A DNA stretch of 64,000 bases, from the NCBI GenBank assembly GCA_001771815.1, contig MEPU01000007.1:186001-250000 (forward strand). The letters are read 5' to 3'. The stretch comes from Bdellovibrionales bacterium RIFCSPHIGHO2_01_FULL_40_29. GTDB taxonomy: Bacteria > Bdellovibrionota > Bdellovibrionia > Bdellovibrionales > Bdellovibrionaceae. A program made the position numbers and the translations under genes. Below are positions 34,832 through 44,374 of the stretch, in pieces (position 1 is the stretch's first letter; each line of letters starts with the position of its first letter). Under the pieces are notes generated by a model that ran no database searches, was not told the DNA's origin, and saw nothing but the letters and a program-made list of their open reading frames with translations.

Positions 34832-35965
34832 ATGTCTGCAAAACGTGATTTTTATGAAATTTTAGGTGTGGGTAAATCAGCCGATAACGATGAGCTTAAG
34901 AAAGCTTATCGAAAATTAGCAATGCAATTTCATCCAGATCGAAATCCTGGAGATAAGGCTTCCGAAGATAAATTCAAAGAAGCCGCAGAAGCGTATGATA
35001 TTTTAAGCAATCCTGAAAAACGCGCTCAGTATGATCGTTTTGGTCACCAGGCTTTTGGTGGTGGCGGCGGTGGATTTGGCGGTGGCGGTTTTCAGGATAT
35101 GAATGATATTTTCTCTCAGTTCGGGGATGTTTTCGGAGATATTTTTGGTGCGGCTGGAGGCTTCGGTGGCGGACGCCAATCGGCACGACAAAGAAATGCT
35201 CCTCGGCGTGGAAATGATTTGCGCTATATTACTGAAATTGAGCTGGTCGATGTTTTAAAAGGCAAAGAACAACAGATTGAATTTGAAACCAATACGAATT
35301 GCACATCCTGCAATGGCTCGGGTGCTGAAAAAGGTTCATCTCCCGTGACTTGCAAGACCTGCGCGGGATCTGGTCAAGTTGTCCGACAGCAAGGTTTTTT
35401 CACGATGGCCACCACCTGTTCCAAGTGCGGTGGAACTGGTGAAACAATCGAAACTCCTTGCAAGCCCTGCAAGGGGCAAGGCCGAGTTAAATCGGCGCGA
35501 AAAATCAAGGTCACAATTCCTGCCGGAGTTGATAACGGCACTCGTTTGCGAATTTCTAACGAGGGTGAGGGCGGCTACAAGGGCGGTCCGAACGGAGATT
35601 TGTTTGTTGAGGTGCGTGTGAAAGATCACGAGGTCTTCACTCGTGAAGAGGACCATTTATTTGCTGATTTAGATGTGCCTTATGTGCAGTTTTTATTAGG
35701 CGGAGAAGTCACCTCGGAGGCCTTAGATGGCGATGTTGAGATCACTATACCGCGGGGTACAAAACCCGGCGAGCGAATCAAAATTGCGGGACGAGGAATT
35801 CCATCCCTTCGTGGATCTCGGCGTGGTGATTTGTACTACACGTTGAATGTTGAGTTTCCTGAAAAATTGACAGAAGACGAGGATAAACTGCTGAGACAAA
35901 TTGCAGAAATAAATCAGGTCAAGGTCTTAGCTGAAAAAAAAGGCCTTTTCGGTCGTAAAAAGTAA
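34832..35965 (+). CDS. dnaJ: Chaperone DnaJ (Hsp40)
   Basis: 377-residue class A J-protein that delivers substrates to DnaK and stimulates its ATPase. J domain residues 5-70 with HPD (FHPDRNPGD), Gly/Phe-rich linker (about 72-120) with GGGGGFGGGG runs, a zinc region with four CxxCxGxG repeats (CTSCNGSG, CKTCAGSG, CSKCGGTG, CKPCKGQG) and the C-terminal substrate domain. No strong Shine-Dalgarno is visible. Gene order is dnaJ then dnaK, the reverse of the common order, with a heat-shock-like promoter in the gap before dnaK. Confidence 0.97.
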   Translation: MSAKRDFYEILGVGKSADNDELKKAYRKLAMQFHPDRNPGDKASEDKFKEAAEAYDILSNPEKRAQYDRFGHQAFGGGGGGFGGGGFQDMNDIFSQFGDVFGDIFGAAGGFGGGRQSARQRNAPRRGNDLRYITEIELVDVLKGKEQQIEFETNTNCTSCNGSGAEKGSSPVTCKTCAGSGQVVRQQGFFTMATTCSKCGGTGETIETPCKPCKGQGRVKSARKIKVTIPAGVDNGTRLRISNEGEGGYKGGPNGDLFVEVRVKDHEVFTREEDHLFADLDVPYVQFLLGGEVTSEALDGDVEITIPRGTKPGERIKIAGRGIPSLRGSRRGDLYYTLNVEFPEKLTEDEDKLLRQIAEINQVKVLAEKKGLFGRKK

Positions 35966-36013
35966 GTCCTTTTCAAAAAACATCATCAGTTTGTGATATT
36001 TAGCAGGTCTGGG

Positions 36014-36043
36014 CCTTGACGGTTTACCATTAGACCCCAGTTT
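36014..36043 (+). promoter_or_regulatory. Sigma-32-like heat-shock promoter for dnaK
   Basis: CCTTGAC (36014-36020) and CCCCAGTTT (36035-36043) are separated by 14 bases. This matches the heat-shock consensus CTTGAA with CCCCAT-type -10. It is 73 bp before the dnaK start. Confidence 0.6.
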
Positions 36044-36115
36044 TAAGTTGTTATATGAACATCAAAATTTAAAGCTTTAAAAGCTTAATGACAGAAATAA
36101 ATGAGGAGTCTCAGT

Positions 36116-38044
36116 ATGGGAAAAATTATCGGTATCGACTTAGGAACTACAAATTCATGTGTATCAATCATGGAGGGTGGCGAACCTAAAGTTCTTGTTA
36201 ATGAAGAGGGTGCGCGTACAACTCCTTCGGTTGTGGCTTACACCAAAGACGGCGAACGTCTTGTGGGGCAAATTGCCAAACGCCAGGCGGTGACCAATCC
36301 AGAAAATACCATTTACTCATCAAAGCGTTTTATCGGACGTAAGTTCGAAGAAGTGCAAGAAGAAATTAAACTTGTGCCTTATACGGTGGTATCTAAAAAC
36401 GGTGGAACGGACTGTGGTTTCAAGGTGGGCGGAGACAAAGTGATGTCACCAGAAGAAATCGGTGCGGGTGTTTTATCAAAACTCAAAAAAGTGGCTGAAG
36501 ATTATTTGGGTGCCGAAGTGACTGATGCTGTGATTACAGTGCCAGCTTATTTCAACGATGCTCAACGACAAGCAACTAAAGATGCAGGCCGTATCGCCGG
36601 GTTGAATGTCCGACGTATTATCAATGAACCAACAGCTGCAGCTTTGGCTTATGGGTTGGATAAAAAGAAAGACCAAAAAATTGTTATTTATGATTTCGGT
36701 GGTGGTACATTTGACGTGTCTATCCTTGAAGTGGGCGAAGGCGTTGTTGAAGTGAAATCAACAAATGGTGACACGCACTTGGGTGGTGATAACTTTGATA
36801 CTATCATCTTGGAGTGGTTGATTGCAGAATTTAAAAAAGACCAAGGAATTGATTTAAAGAACGATAAGATGGCTTTACAGCGTCTTAAAGAGGCTGCTGA
36901 GAAAGCGAAGATTGAATTATCTTCGGCGCAAGAGTCAGATATCAATCTTCCGTTTATTACTGCAGATCAATCTGGTCCAAAACATTTGCAGATTAAATTA
37001 TCTCGATCAAAATTTGATCAGATGACAGAGTCTTTGGTTAAGCGCTCTATTGAACCTTGTAAAAAAGCTTTGGCTGATTCGGGTTATAAACTGACTGATA
37101 TTGATGAAATCGTATTAGTGGGTGGTTCGACTCGTATTCCGGCGATTCAAAAAGCCGTTAAAGATTACTTTGGTAAAGAGCCAAATCGTACGGTCAACCC
37201 CGATGAAGTTGTTGCTATTGGAGCGGCAGTTCAGGGTGGAGTTTTAGCTGGTGATGTGAAAGATATTTTATTGTTGGATGTGACGCCGCTATCTTTGGGT
37301 ATTGAAACATTGGGTGGCGTGATGACAACTTTGATCGAGCGGAACACAACAATTCCATCAAAGAAAACTCAGGTGTTTTCAACTGCGGCAGATAATCAAC
37401 CGGGTGTGGATATTCATGTTCTTCAAGGCGAACGTAAAATGGCAGCAGACAACAAGTCATTGGGACGCTTTGAATTGTCTGGAATTCCTGCAGCACCGCG
37501 TGGTGTGCCACAGATTGAGGTGATCTTTGATATGGATGCCAACGGAATCTTGAATGTTTCTGCAAAAGACACAGCGTCTGGAAAAACACAGAATATCAAG
37601 ATCACGGCTCAATCAGGTCTTTCAGAAGAAGAGATTAAAAAATTAGTAAAAGACGCCGAACTGCAAGCCGAAGCCGATAAAATTAAAGTGGAAGCGATTC
37701 AGAACCGCAACAACTTAGACAATTTGGTTTACCAAACAGAAAAACTTTTAACAGAATCAGGGTCTAAGATTGCAGCGACAGAAGTGGATTCTGCAAAAGC
37801 TGCAATTGCTGACGCTAAAAAAGTTTTAGAAAATAAAGAGGCGACAACAGCAGAACTCAAAGCCGAATTTGACAAGCTTCAAGCCATTTCTCACAAAGTG
37901 ACTGAAGAGCTTTACAAAGCTGGAGCGCAACCAGGTGCAGATGCTGCAGCTGGAGCCGAGTCTACTGATGGTGCCACAGGCGAAAATGGATCCGGCAAAA
38001 AAGGTGACGACGTCATCGACGCCGACTTCAAAGACGTCAACTAA
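36116..38044 (+). CDS. dnaK: Chaperone DnaK (Hsp70)
   Basis: 642-residue Hsp70. The start at 36116 follows GAGGAG; the in-frame ATG at 36101 lies upstream of that site and is not used. Nucleotide-binding domain residues 1-385 with [22 protein letters not shown] and [11 protein letters not shown]; linker [16 protein letters not shown]; substrate-binding domain; then helical lid. The C-terminal tail is Ala/Gly-rich and ends [15 protein letters not shown], close to the EEVKD-type ends of bacterial DnaK. A sigma-32-like promoter stands 73 bp ahead, so heat induction is expected. GrpE is not in the window. Confidence 0.98.
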   Translation: MGKIIGIDLGTTNSCVSIMEGGEPKVLVNEEGARTTPSVVAYTKDGERLVGQIAKRQAVTNPENTIYSSKRFIGRKFEEVQEEIKLVPYTVVSKNGGTDCGFKVGGDKVMSPEEIGAGVLSKLKKVAEDYLGAEVTDAVITVPAYFNDAQRQATKDAGRIAGLNVRRIINEPTAAALAYGLDKKKDQKIVIYDFGGGTFDVSILEVGEGVVEVKSTNGDTHLGGDNFDTIILEWLIAEFKKDQGIDLKNDKMALQRLKEAAEKAKIELSSAQESDINLPFITADQSGPKHLQIKLSRSKFDQMTESLVKRSIEPCKKALADSGYKLTDIDEIVLVGGSTRIPAIQKAVKDYFGKEPNRTVNPDEVVAIGAAVQGGVLAGDVKDILLLDVTPLSLGIETLGGVMTTLIERNTTIPSKKTQVFSTAADNQPGVDIHVLQGERKMAADNKSLGRFELSGIPAAPRGVPQIEVIFDMDANGILNVSAKDTASGKTQNIKITAQSGLSEEEIKKLVKDAELQAEADKIKVEAIQNRNNLDNLVYQTEKLLTESGSKIAATEVDSAKAAIADAKKVLENKEATTAELKAEFDKLQAISHKVTEELYKAGAQPGADAAAGAESTDGATGENGSGKKGDDVIDADFKDVN

Positions 38045-38110
38045 AAGGTACCAGCTCACTTTTTAGGATGCGACGAGTCGTTTCGGTGAAGGCTGAATGG
38101 TATTGGGGAG

Positions 38111-38671
38111 ATGTCTGTGATTGCTTTCGGAAAAATAGCGGTTTTCTTTTTTATATTGGCGACTGAAGCTGTAATGGCTTCAGTCGTATCTGCTCAAACT
38201 CAATGTTTTGTTGCCAATGACGATGATTATTTGATCAGTAGTATTTCGCTATCTCAGTCAGAGCTGACTCAACGCTGGATCGCATTTGAAGATGAAAAGT
38301 GTGAGAATCCCTATTTAGAAATCACGAGAAATTACAGAATTAAAAATTCAAAAGATAAAAATTTTGATTTAGAGACCACTGAAGTCACCTACACAGCAAG
38401 AACAGCCGAGGCGGCTACTTCATTGAAACAGGTGCGCTACTGTGGTTCTACCTTATGGAAAAAAGATTTGCCTATCAGTGTTGTTGGACGCGACTGTGAC
38501 GGGTATCAGCAGCCTAAAATCAATCAAATGTTTTTTCAAATTTTGGATAAGTCGGAAACTCGCATTTTGGTGGGTGAACTGACAAAAGAACATGACGGAA
38601 CCACAGCCATTAAGCGTCCCAAGAATTTTGATAATTTGATATTTATTATTCCCTCAAGCAGCGATCAGTAA
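38111..38671 (+). CDS. Secreted protein of unknown function
   Basis: 186-residue exported protein. Signal peptide at residues 1-28 (hydrophobic core FGKIAVFFFILATEAVMASVVSA). The mature part starts QTQCFVANDDDY and is beta-rich; Cys at CFVAND, KCENP, RYCGSTL and DCDGYQ suggest two disulfides. GGGGAG precedes the ATG at 38111. It lies 66 bp after dnaK on the same strand and 67 bp before acs. No recognised family. Confidence 0.75.
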   Translation: MSVIAFGKIAVFFFILATEAVMASVVSAQTQCFVANDDDYLISSISLSQSELTQRWIAFEDEKCENPYLEITRNYRIKNSKDKNFDLETTEVTYTARTAEAATSLKQVRYCGSTLWKKDLPISVVGRDCDGYQQPKINQMFFQILDKSETRILVGELTKEHDGTTAIKRPKNFDNLIFIIPSSSDQ

Positions 38672-38738
38672 AACAGTTCCTCAGTGCGGCGATGCTTCAA
38701 TTCCTTGCAAAAAATGAATTAGCGGGTACGCTTTATTT

Positions 38739-40586
38739 ATGGAAGCAAATTGGGATCAAATTGCAAAAAGAATTTCTTGGTACAAGCCCTGGGCGAAAAC
38801 AAGTGACTGTCATTTTACTAAGCCAATCAGTATCAAATGGTTTATAGATGCCGAATTAAATGCTAGCTATAACTGCATAGATCGGCATTTGCCCCAGCGT
38901 GCAAAGCAAGTGGCTTTTATTTGGGAACCTGATAGCCCAGATGAAGAGTCTTTGAAAATTTCCTATCAAGATTTGCATGATTCTGTTTGCCGGATGGCCA
39001 ATATTTTGAAAGCCCATGGAGTTCAAAAAGGTGACCGAGTCACGATCTATATGCCGATGATACCCGAGGCTGCTTATGCGATGCTGGCTTGCGCTCGAAT
39101 TGGAGCTGTGCATTCGGTAATTTTTGCGGGATTTTCTGCTGAGTCCATTGCAAATCGTATTTTAGATTGTGAATCCAATTTTGTGATCACTGCTGATGAA
39201 GGATTTCGCGGTGGGAAAAAAGTTCCACTTAAAAACACCATGGATGAGGCCATCGAAAAATTAGGAAATAAGAATACCATTCGCAGTGTTCTGGTTGTGA
39301 AGCGAACGGGTGGAATCACAACATGGAATAAAGACACTGATCATTGGTATCACGATGAGCTTTGTAAAGTGGACGCCATTTGTGAACCCGAAAGAATGAA
39401 CTCTGAGGATCCTTTGTTCATGTTGTACACGTCAGGTTCTACCGGAAAACCAAAAGGAGTTCTGCATACAACGGGCGGCTACTTAGTTTATGCCAGTTAT
39501 ACTCATGAATTGGTTTTTGATTACAAGCCAGGTGATGTGTATTGGTGCACAGCGGATATTGGTTGGATCACTGGTCATAGCTATAGCGTTTATGGTCCGT
39601 TGGCTAACGGGGCAACAAGTATTTTATTTGAAGGCATACCAAGCTATCCGAATTTTTCACGTTTTTGGGATGTGATCGATAAATACAAAGTTAATATTTT
39701 TTACACAGCACCAACGGCCATTCGTGCGTTGATGAAAGAGGGCGATGAACCTGTCACAAGGACGTCGCGAAAATCGTTACGTGTTCTGGGAACTGTGGGC
39801 GAGCCCATCAATCCAGATGTTTGGAATTGGTATCACCGTGTTGTGGGTGATAGTCGGTGTCCGGTGGTGGACACTTGGTGGCAAACAGAGACCGGCGGAA
39901 TTTTAATTTCAGCAACTGCAAAATCAGATGTGCTAAAACCGGGATCGGCCAGCGAGCCCTTGCCGGGGATCTTTCCAGAAGTTTTATCTAGCGATGGGAA
40001 AGTCCTTGAAGGTGAATGTGAAGGTGTACTTGTTTTGAAGTCCTCTTGGCCCGGACAAATGCGCACAGTTTACAATGATCATGCGCGTTTTGAAGAAACC
40101 TATTTTTCAGCCTATCCAGGATATTACTTTACTGGAGATGGCTGTCGTCGAGACGAAGATGGATTTTACTGGATCACCGGACGTGTCGATGATGTGATTA
40201 ATGTGTCAGGTCATCGCTTAGGGACTGCAGAAGTAGAATCAGCATTGGTTGCGCATCATCATGTGGCCGAAGCCGCCGTGGTGGGGTTTCCGCATGACAT
40301 CAAGGGGCAAGGAATTTATGCCTATGTGACTTTGAAATCAGGGTTTGAAGGCACAGATGCACTTAAAAAAGAATTGATTGCTCATGTTCGAAAAATGATC
40401 GGTCCAATTGCAACACCGGACGCCATCCAGTGGGCCCCAGGATTGCCCAAAACACGCTCTGGAAAGATCATGCGGCGAATTTTACGCAAAGTGGCTGAGG
40501 GAGATTTCCAAAACTTGGGCGATATCTCAACGCTGGCCGATCCTGGGGTGGTAAAAGATCTTGTCCAGAATAGAAATCAGAATTAG
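38739..40586 (+). CDS. acs: Acetyl-CoA synthetase (acetate-CoA ligase)
   Basis: 615-residue AMP-forming acyl-CoA synthetase of the Acs type, converting acetate, ATP and CoA to acetyl-CoA. Visible: [22 protein letters not shown]-loop [44 protein letters not shown] hinge, and the catalytic Lys in RSGKIMRR, which is the usual acetylation site. It is about 35 residues shorter at the N-terminus than E. coli Acs; an in-frame stop at 38715 rules out a longer start. There is no Shine-Dalgarno, and TTGCAA-16-TACGCT ends 6 bases before the ATG, so it may be leaderless. Confidence 0.93.
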   Translation: MEANWDQIAKRISWYKPWAKTSDCHFTKPISIKWFIDAELNASYNCIDRHLPQRAKQVAFIWEPDSPDEESLKISYQDLHDSVCRMANILKAHGVQKGDRVTIYMPMIPEAAYAMLACARIGAVHSVIFAGFSAESIANRILDCESNFVITADEGFRGGKKVPLKNTMDEAIEKLGNKNTIRSVLVVKRTGGITTWNKDTDHWYHDELCKVDAICEPERMNSEDPLFMLYTSGSTGKPKGVLHTTGGYLVYASYTHELVFDYKPGDVYWCTADIGWITGHSYSVYGPLANGATSILFEGIPSYPNFSRFWDVIDKYKVNIFYTAPTAIRALMKEGDEPVTRTSRKSLRVLGTVGEPINPDVWNWYHRVVGDSRCPVVDTWWQTETGGILISATAKSDVLKPGSASEPLPGIFPEVLSSDGKVLEGECEGVLVLKSSWPGQMRTVYNDHARFEETYFSAYPGYYFTGDGCRRDEDGFYWITGRVDDVINVSGHRLGTAEVESALVAHHHVAEAAVVGFPHDIKGQGIYAYVTLKSGFEGTDALKKELIAHVRKMIGPIATPDAIQWAPGLPKTRSGKIMRRILRKVAEGDFQNLGDISTLADPGVVKDLVQNRNQN

Positions 40587-40595
40587 GATCAAAAA

Positions 40596-41132
40596 ATGGA
40601 AATGAAATCGCAAAAAATCGAAATATTAGTTGCTATCAGTTTAATTGGATTCATCGTCTTGTCGCGATTAACGGCGCACTTCTGGAACTTTACAGTTGTT
40701 GGGGGAGTGGCTTTATTTGCAGGAGCCTATTTCTCGCGAAAGTATTTTGCTGTGGCGACAGTATTTGCAGGTCTTTTAATTTCTGATTTCGTCATTGGAT
40801 TTTATGATCAGATGTTTGAAGTCTATTTTGCATATGCCATCGTTTCTGCAGTTGGTTTTTTTCTGACTGTGAAATCACCTCGTACAAAAACCTTTGGCGC
40901 GACTCTGTTGGGCGCATGTCTATTTTTTCTCATCACAAATTTTGCTGTTTGGATGAATGGAGTTCTTTATCCACTGACGTTTGATGGATTGATCCAATCC
41001 TATACTATGGCTATACCATTTTTTAGAAATCAGTTGATTTCAGATATTATTTTTACAGTGGCATTATTTGAGGTGGCAAAAGCCATTAAATTACCAAGTG
41101 CCGCGCCCGAAGCAGTCCGTATCAAATTTTGA
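40596..41132 (+). CDS. Small multi-pass membrane protein (DUF6580-like)
   Basis: 178-residue integral membrane protein with about five hydrophobic helices (around 8-26, 32-50, 56-72, 78-95, 103-122, 150-168). The text NFTVVGGVALFAGAYFSRK and LLISDFVIGFYDQMFEVYFAYA looks like the DUF6580 family, whose members resemble ECF-transporter-like membrane components; the family name is from memory. It begins 9 bp after the acs stop with AGGATC as a ribosome site, so it is co-transcribed with acs. The 3' end overlaps a convergent lipoprotein gene by 42 bp. Confidence 0.8.
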   Translation: MEMKSQKIEILVAISLIGFIVLSRLTAHFWNFTVVGGVALFAGAYFSRKYFAVATVFAGLLISDFVIGFYDQMFEVYFAYAIVSAVGFFLTVKSPRTKTFGATLLGACLFFLITNFAVWMNGVLYPLTFDGLIQSYTMAIPFFRNQLISDIIFTVALFEVAKAIKLPSAAPEAVRIKF

Positions 41133-41360
41133 TCGTCGTAAATCATAGGCGCAATAATTATTAAGCGAATCATTTTTTAGCCCCTCGCACATGCTATCAA
41201 GAGATGAAAAAGCTTGATCTCCCGTTGTGCATCCATTGACTGTAAAGTTATAAGAATAATCTTGAACATCTTTTTTTGTGACAATTCCATCTTGCAAATC
41301 CACATTGCATCCCGAGGCAAATAAAAGAGCTATTATCAATAGAAACGAATAAGACTTCAT
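41091..41360 (-). CDS. Small Cys-rich lipoprotein
   Basis: 89-residue lipoprotein. Type II signal MKSYSFLLIIALLFASGC, lipobox ASGC (Cys18). The mature 72 residues hold four more Cys (NGCTTGD, DSMCEGL, NNYCAYD, DTDCFGR), consistent with two disulfides, so a compact outer-membrane or periplasmic module. The C-terminal coding part is antisense to the last 42 bases of the DUF6580-like gene. Function unknown. Confidence 0.75.
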   Translation of the reverse strand: MKSYSFLLIIALLFASGCNVDLQDGIVTKKDVQDYSYNFTVNGCTTGDQAFSSLDSMCEGLKNDSLNNYCAYDLRRSKFDTDCFGRGTW

Positions 41361-41541
41361 ACGATTAATTTAGCACAAAAATGGTCACACGGGTTGTAAA
41401 TTTTCGTGCGCTCAAAATGGGTACTGTCAACTCTCTGGTCAGTAGAATGTACATCAAAAACAGAATTGTTGCGAAAAGGGTGCTTAAAATTTTAATTCCT
41501 AAAGTGCTTGTGGTATGAACAAGTCACACAAAGGAGAACTT

Positions 41542-41613
41542 ATGAACGCAACAAATATTATTTTAAGTACGTTTTTAGTTGTTTTAGTTATTTCAAATAT
41601 CATCATGGCGTAG
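41542..41613 (+). CDS. Tiny 23-residue hydrophobic peptide
   Basis: An ORF of 23 codons encoding MNATNIILSTFLVVLVISN then IIMA. It is preceded by a strong Shine-Dalgarno AAAGGAGAAC 5 bases before the ATG, and its stop codon TAG is the first base triplet of an intrinsic terminator stem. This leader-gene-terminator arrangement argues that it is a genuine mini-gene. The peptide is a single transmembrane helix with Asn/Thr near the start. Similar small membrane peptides act as type I toxins or regulators of membrane complexes; no antitoxin RNA was identified. It lies between a lipoprotein and purE. Confidence 0.6.
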   Translation: MNATNIILSTFLVVLVISNIIMA

Positions 41614-41640
41614 TACCTGTCGGGTACTACTTCTTTTTTT
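41611..41640 (+). terminator. Intrinsic terminator of the mini-gene
   Basis: TAGTACC (41611-41617) and GGTACTA (41623-41629) form a 7-bp stem; CTTC and eight or more T follow. The stem contains the mini-gene stop codon, and the T-tract runs into the end of purE on the other strand. Confidence 0.8.
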
Positions 41641-42133
41641 TCTTCAATTCTGCATTCATGGATTTGACTTTGAGTTTTTGTTTTTTTTGATGGGACTCAA
41701 TTTTTTTAGATAAATTAATATTCTTTAAACCCAGAATGCGCACAGCTAATAATCCAGCATTGTAGGCATTGTCGACGGCGACAGTCGCTACGGGAACACC
41801 CTTAGGCATTTGAGCGATCGACAAAAGAGCATCAATTCCCTTAAGCCCGCCAACCGTCACGGGAACTCCAATAACAGGCAATGGTGTCAAGCACGCAACC
41901 ATTCCTGGTAAGTGAGCCGCACCACCAGCGCCAGCAATAATCACTTCAATTCCTTGCAAATGAGCTTTTTTTGAAAAATCAAACATCTCTTCGGGAGTGC
42001 GATGTGCCGAAACTATTTTCGTAATAAAAGAAATCTTAAACTCGGTCAGAGCGTCTTCAGCGGCTTGCATCACTTTCAAATCCGTTTTGCTTCCCATGAT
42101 AATGGCAACGAGTGGTTTTTTAGATAGGCTCAT
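41627..42133 (-). CDS. purE: N5-CAIR mutase PurE
   Basis: 168-residue class I PurE that rearranges N5-carboxyaminoimidazole ribonucleotide to CAIR in purine synthesis. It has IMGSKTDL near the start, the SAHRTPEEM active-site motif, and [13 protein letters not shown] Lys-rich tail ([15 protein letters not shown] to KKKK) extends past the usual 160 residues. The start overlaps the purK stop by 4 bases, so purK-purE is a coupled pair. It ends in the T-tract of the mini-gene terminator. Confidence 0.96.
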   Translation of the reverse strand: MSLSKKPLVAIIMGSKTDLKVMQAAEDALTEFKISFITKIVSAHRTPEEMFDFSKKAHLQGIEVIIAGAGGAAHLPGMVACLTPLPVIGVPVTVGGLKGIDALLSIAQMPKGVPVATVAVDNAYNAGLLAVRILGLKNINLSKKIESHQKKQKLKVKSMNAELKKKKK

Positions 42134-43251
42134 AGCAGAATCCCCTTACGTTCCAGAAGTGCTTTTTTTAAAAGTGCTTTCTTATTTTTACCGATGTAAT
42201 TGATATGTCCCATTTTTCGTTTTGGACGATTCTCAGTTTTATCATACCAATGCATTGAGCCCGTCGGCATTTTAGCAAGCGTGGGTTGACGCGTGCTCGT
42301 GCCCAATAAATTCACCATGATAAAAACAGGTTGTTTCAGTTGTGGCTTTGGAAGTGGAAGCCCCAGTACGCAACGCAAATGCAATTCGAATTGATCCACA
42401 TTCAGGGCATCTTGAGAGTAATGTCCGGTGTTGTGAACTCGAGGAGCAATCTCGTTGATCAGTAATTTCCCATCAACCTCGAACAATTCAAAAGCGATGA
42501 CTCCAACATAATTAATCTGAGTTAAAAAATTTGAAATTTTTTGAATAAGCTTTGATTCCTTTGGATGACGAGCAGGTCCAATGACGTAATCACATTGATT
42601 TTTCGTTTGAACAGATTGCACCATCGGCAAGTGAATCATCTGCCCTTTTGAATTGCGTGCAAATATCAAAGATCGTTCTGATTTAAAAGGCGTGAAACGT
42701 TCTGCGATAAACTGACTTTCCTGACCTTTAAAAGTATTTTTAAAAGCAACTAGCTCGGCCTTATTTTTTATAACAAAGGTTCCGTAGCCATCATAACCAC
42801 CATAACGGCGCTTGCAAACCATTTTGGAATTAAAAGCCTTGAAGGCTAACTCTAAATCATCTCGTGAACTGACTTTGACGTAGTCTAAGGTGGGAAGATC
42901 GAAATCATAAATCCATTCTTTTTGTAAAAGCCTGTCTTGAATGTGTGCCAATACAGTTAGGTTGGGTTCTATTTTTTTTCGATTTTTATTTTTGGTGCAA
43001 GCCTTCAGCAAATCTGCAGAAATAAATTCACTTTCAAAAGTCACATAGTCCACATTGGCGATGAGTCTTGAAATATCTTGCGGAGATTTAAGACTGCCTT
43101 GGATCCACCGAGTGGCCACAGGACGGGCAGGATCATCCAGTTTTTCTGAAAGCACGACAGTCGATAAACCCATTTGGGTTGCTTTGAGAGCCAGCATCCG
43201 GGCCAATTGACCACCACCCAGGATACCAATAGATTTTGCATGTATAGGCAT
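42130..43251 (-). CDS. purK: N5-CAIR synthetase PurK
   Basis: 373-residue ATP-grasp enzyme making N5-carboxyaminoimidazole ribonucleotide from AIR, ATP and bicarbonate. N-terminal fold [24 protein letters not shown]-grasp motifs [14 protein letters not shown] and [35 protein letters not shown] precedes the ATG. It is coupled to purE, and divergent from a dihydrouridine synthase gene with an inverted repeat in the 52-bp gap. Confidence 0.96.
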   Translation of the reverse strand: MPIHAKSIGILGGGQLARMLALKATQMGLSTVVLSEKLDDPARPVATRWIQGSLKSPQDISRLIANVDYVTFESEFISADLLKACTKNKNRKKIEPNLTVLAHIQDRLLQKEWIYDFDLPTLDYVKVSSRDDLELAFKAFNSKMVCKRRYGGYDGYGTFVIKNKAELVAFKNTFKGQESQFIAERFTPFKSERSLIFARNSKGQMIHLPMVQSVQTKNQCDYVIGPARHPKESKLIQKISNFLTQINYVGVIAFELFEVDGKLLINEIAPRVHNTGHYSQDALNVDQFELHLRCVLGLPLPKPQLKQPVFIMVNLLGTSTRQPTLAKMPTGSMHWYDKTENRPKRKMGHINYIGKNKKALLKKALLERKGILL

Positions 43252-43262
43252 AGCGTATTGTT

Positions 43263-43288
43263 CCCTTTTATTATTAGAAAATAAAGGG
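43263..43288. repeat. Inverted repeat between purK and dus
   Basis: CCCTTT (43263-43268) and AAAGGG (43283-43288), an imperfect palindrome extended by T/A-rich bases, within the 52-bp divergent promoter region. It could be an operator for either direction; the right arm lies just before a ribosome site. Confidence 0.3.
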
Positions 43289-43303
43289 TAAAAGGCTTGT
43301 TAT

Positions 43304-44362
43304 ATGCGTAACGTAACAGATTTGAATTTTCCTCTGACTTTGGCCCCTATGGTTGGGCTAAGTCATGTGGCTTTACGGCGCTTGATCCATGATTACCTGC
43401 CTAAGCAGGCAACAACCCACTGGCCGACAGAGATGCTCAATTCAAGACGAATTCCAGGTGAAAATCTAAAGTTCACGCCTGAAACCTTGCGCGACGAATT
43501 TGAATCCCATCTTGTCCCACAAATTTTAGGTAATGAAGAGAAGCCCATTGCAGAGTCCGTTCGGCGTTTAGTCAATGAGTGGGGGGCATCGGGTATTGAT
43601 ATCAATATGGGGTGTCCCGTACAAAAGGCATTGAAGCACAATTATGGAGTTTCCTTGATGGGTGATGTGCAGTATGCCGCGCGCGTCGTTGAGGTCACTA
43701 AGAAAAACTCAACAGTCCCTGTCTCTGTCAAGTTACGAGCTGTTGGCAGTTCTCATTCCGTGCCGGAATTAATACTTTTTGTGAATACTTTGGTAGAGGC
43801 GGGAGCCGATTGGATCACATTGCATCCCCGAACGGCTGAACAAAAGCGTCGCGGTCATGCGGACTGGACTCAGATCACAGAGCTTAAAAAGAATTGCAAA
43901 GTTCCTATTATCGGAAATGGCGACATTCAGGTTGTGGGTGATGTCTTGGATATGATGGATAAAACCGGTTGTGATAAAGTCATGGCTGGGCGTGCTTTAG
44001 CCGCCAGACCTTGGATGATGTGGCAGCTCGGAGAAAAGTTGGGGATGGAATCACCTGAAATGTTTCAGAATTTACATGCTCCCCAATCACCAGAAGCTGA
44101 AGGCGCTGAATACGGCCGCGCCTTGTTACGGTTTATTGATTATTGCGAGTATTATTTTATGCAACAAGCCGGTAGCAGCGAAAATTTAACCTTGCGAAAG
44201 GTTTCATTTTTTGTGCGGACCACACATGTTTGGTTAGAGTTTGGTCATGCGCTGATGTCAGCAGTCAGTGTTGCAAAAAATTTAACAGAATTGCGCGAAA
44301 ATGTGCGGCGTTTTTTTGAGTCTGAACAGCGCATGATGCAAAAAACGGAACTTCGACAATAG
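43304..44362 (+). CDS. dus: tRNA-dihydrouridine synthase
   Basis: 352-residue FMN-dependent enzyme that reduces uridine in tRNA D-loops. TIM-barrel motifs: LTLAPMVGLSHVALRR, the catalytic Cys in DINMGCPVQKALKHNYG, SVKLRAVGSSHSV, TLHPRTAEQKRRG, and IIGNGDI. It belongs to the general Dus family and is not the DusC type found nearby; the position modified is unknown. A C-terminal helical domain is normal. AAAGG precedes the ATG. The next gene begins 12 bp after the stop. Confidence 0.92.
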   Translation: MRNVTDLNFPLTLAPMVGLSHVALRRLIHDYLPKQATTHWPTEMLNSRRIPGENLKFTPETLRDEFESHLVPQILGNEEKPIAESVRRLVNEWGASGIDINMGCPVQKALKHNYGVSLMGDVQYAARVVEVTKKNSTVPVSVKLRAVGSSHSVPELILFVNTLVEAGADWITLHPRTAEQKRRGHADWTQITELKKNCKVPIIGNGDIQVVGDVLDMMDKTGCDKVMAGRALAARPWMMWQLGEKLGMESPEMFQNLHAPQSPEAEGAEYGRALLRFIDYCEYYFMQQAGSSENLTLRKVSFFVRTTHVWLEFGHALMSAVSVAKNLTELRENVRRFFESEQRMMQKTELRQ

Positions 44363-44374
44363 ATAGGGAGATTT

